This document shows, one piece after another, positions 23,786-24,854 of a stretch of 24,854 nucleotides of DNA. The notes beneath the pieces were generated by a model. That model saw only the letters and a program-made list of their open reading frames with translations, was not told the origin of the DNA and made no database searches. Source of the stretch: Flavobacteriaceae bacterium (lineage in GTDB: Bacteria; Bacteroidota; Bacteroidia; Flavobacteriales; Flavobacteriaceae). Position numbers and translations under genes: made by a program. The DNA lies in NCBI GenBank assembly GCA_008081175.1, contig VMCW01000043.1, positions 1-24,854 of the forward strand, written 5' to 3'. Position 1 is the stretch's first letter, and the number at the start of each line of letters is the position of its first letter.

Positions 23786-24854
23786 ATGTTTGTAGTTAAA
23801 AGAGATGGACGTAAAGAACCCATCATGTTCGATAAAATCACTGCGCGAATTCGCAAATTAAACTATGGATTAAACCCCTTGGTGGACCCAGTACGTGTCG
23901 CCATGCGTGTGATTGAAGGACTTTACGATGGAGTAACCACCTCTGAACTGGACAATCTTGCAGCTGAGATTGCTGCAACCATGACAACAACCCATCCCGA
24001 CTATGCTAAACTAGCTGCTCGTATTTCAGTTTCTAACTTACACAAAAACACAAAAAAATCCTTCTCTGAAACCATGGAGGATTTATACAACTACATCAAT
24101 CCAAGAACTGGAAAAAAAGCACCTTTGCTCTCTGATGAAGTATATCAAATCATCAAAAAAAATGCAGACAAACTTGACTCTAGTATCATCTACAATCGAG
24201 ATTTTGGATATGATTTCTTTGGTTTTAAAACCCTAGAACGATCCTATCTTCTCAAACTTAATGGAAACATAGTAGAACGCCCACAACACATGCTCATGCG
24301 GGTATCTGTAGGAATCCATTTGGAGGATATTGATGCGGCACTCGAAACTTATGAGTTGATGTCCAAGCGCTATTTCACACATGCAACACCGACACTCTTC
24401 AATTCGGGAACACCAAAACCACAGATGTCGTCTTGCTTCTTATTGACCATGAAAGACGATAGCATTGATGGAATTTATGACACACTGAAGCAAACAGCAA
24501 AAATATCACAGTCGGCAGGAGGGATAGGCCTTTCTATCCACAACATTAGAGCGACAGGTTCATACATTGCGGGGACAAACGGTACTTCCAACGGTATTGT
24601 GCCTATGCTACGAGTTTTTAATGATACTGCACGCTATGTAGATCAAGGGGGAGGAAAGCGTAAAGGTTCTTTCGCAATCTATGTAGAACCCTGGCACGCA
24701 GATATCTTTGACTTTTTGGAGTTGAAAAAGAATCACGGTAAAGAGGAAATGCGTGCACGTGATCTCTTCTATGCCATGTGGACTCCAGACCTCTTTATGA
24801 AACGTGTTGAAGAAGACGGAAAATGGACCCTAATGTGTCCTAACGAATGCCCTG
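23786..24854 (+). CDS. nrdA: Class I ribonucleotide reductase, large (alpha/R1) subunit, 5' part
   Basis: The frame is open from the ATG at 23786 to the window end (356 full codons, no stop), so the gene is cut by the window edge. The N-terminus 'MFVVKRDGRKEPIMFDKI' is an ATP-cone, the allosteric activity site for ATP/dATP. Further on are 'THATPTLFNSGTPKPQMSSC', with the first active-site cysteine of the redox pair, 'SQSAGGIGLSIHNIRATGS' and 'GGGKRKGSFAIYVEPWHADI', all hallmarks of the R1 barrel. The visible part is collinear with class Ia enzymes. The order nrdB-nrdA is the reverse of the enterobacterial operon. A TerB- or thioredoxin-type partner is not seen before the edge. Confidence 0.96.
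   Translation, partial: MFVVKRDGRKEPIMFDKITARIRKLNYGLNPLVDPVRVAMRVIEGLYDGVTTSELDNLAAEIAATMTTTHPDYAKLAARISVSNLHKNTKKSFSETMEDLYNYINPRTGKKAPLLSDEVYQIIKKNADKLDSSIIYNRDFGYDFFGFKTLERSYLLKLNGNIVERPQHMLMRVSVGIHLEDIDAALETYELMSKRYFTHATPTLFNSGTPKPQMSSCFLLTMKDDSIDGIYDTLKQTAKISQSAGGIGLSIHNIRATGSYIAGTNGTSNGIVPMLRVFNDTARYVDQGGGKRKGSFAIYVEPWHADIFDFLELKKNHGKEEMRARDLFYAMWTPDLFMKRVEEDGKWTLMCPNECP

Noticed and set aside
1..24854. Mobile elements, CRISPR arrays, tRNA or rRNA genes, phage or defence islands
   Set aside because: I looked for transposase motifs, spaced identical repeats, and conserved RNA gene sequences and found none. Gene content and base composition look uniform and core-like by eye.

Overview
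The window is AT-rich chromosomal DNA from a member of the Bacteroidota, most likely Flavobacteriia. The evidence is the gene order around the heme genes, several copies of the Bacteroidota -7 promoter element (TAnnTTTG) placed just upstream of genes, weak Shine-Dalgarno signals, and families such as the large Asp-box (BNR) exported protein, HupE/UreJ-like protein, TerB-DnaJ protein and DUF3109 protein. I see no insertion sequence, phage gene, CRISPR array, tRNA or rRNA. This is core genome, not an island.

Layout. (1) The end of a FAD-dependent amine/D-amino-acid oxidoreductase lies at the left edge, followed by a hairpin that separates it from the converging heme operon. (2) From 7799 down to 730 on the minus strand lies a long tight operon: hemA, hemC, hemD, hemE, hemF, a cation:proton antiporter, hemB. 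(3) Divergent from it, on the plus strand, are a PchR-like AraC regulator, hemH and a MATE exporter. (4) Next are a 1045-residue secreted Asp-box protein, a HemJ-type protein and an orphan NtrY-like sensor kinase, spaced like one transcription unit. (5) A bacilliredoxin-plsC pair runs on the minus strand and diverges from a plus-strand run of TerB-DnaJ protein, HupE-like protein, dCMP deaminase and S41 protease. (6) A MarC transporter and a small membrane protein run on the minus strand, divergent from a cysteine-rich DUF3109 protein. (7) At the right edge are nrdB and the first part of nrdA (class I ribonucleotide reductase).

How the genes work together. The window encodes the C5 heme pathway from glutamyl-tRNA to protoheme with only hemL (glutamate-1-semialdehyde aminomutase) absent: HemA, HemB, HemC, HemD, HemE, the oxygen-dependent HemF, a HemJ candidate for protoporphyrinogen oxidation, and HemH. 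The AraC regulator sits between the two heme operons and is the obvious candidate for controlling both. The intergenic region shows one TAnnTTTG box facing each way, and a direct repeat that overlaps the regulator's own start codon. dCMP deaminase, NrdA and NrdB supply deoxynucleotides but are not in one operon.

I found no clear new system. The observations most worth a second look are the near-complete heme locus with HemJ in a separate transcription unit beside an orphan kinase, the candidate operator in front of the AraC gene, the antiporter embedded in the heme operon, and the MATE exporter coupled to hemH. Several start codons are corrected here (hemH, bacilliredoxin, TerB-DnaJ, MarC, DUF3109).
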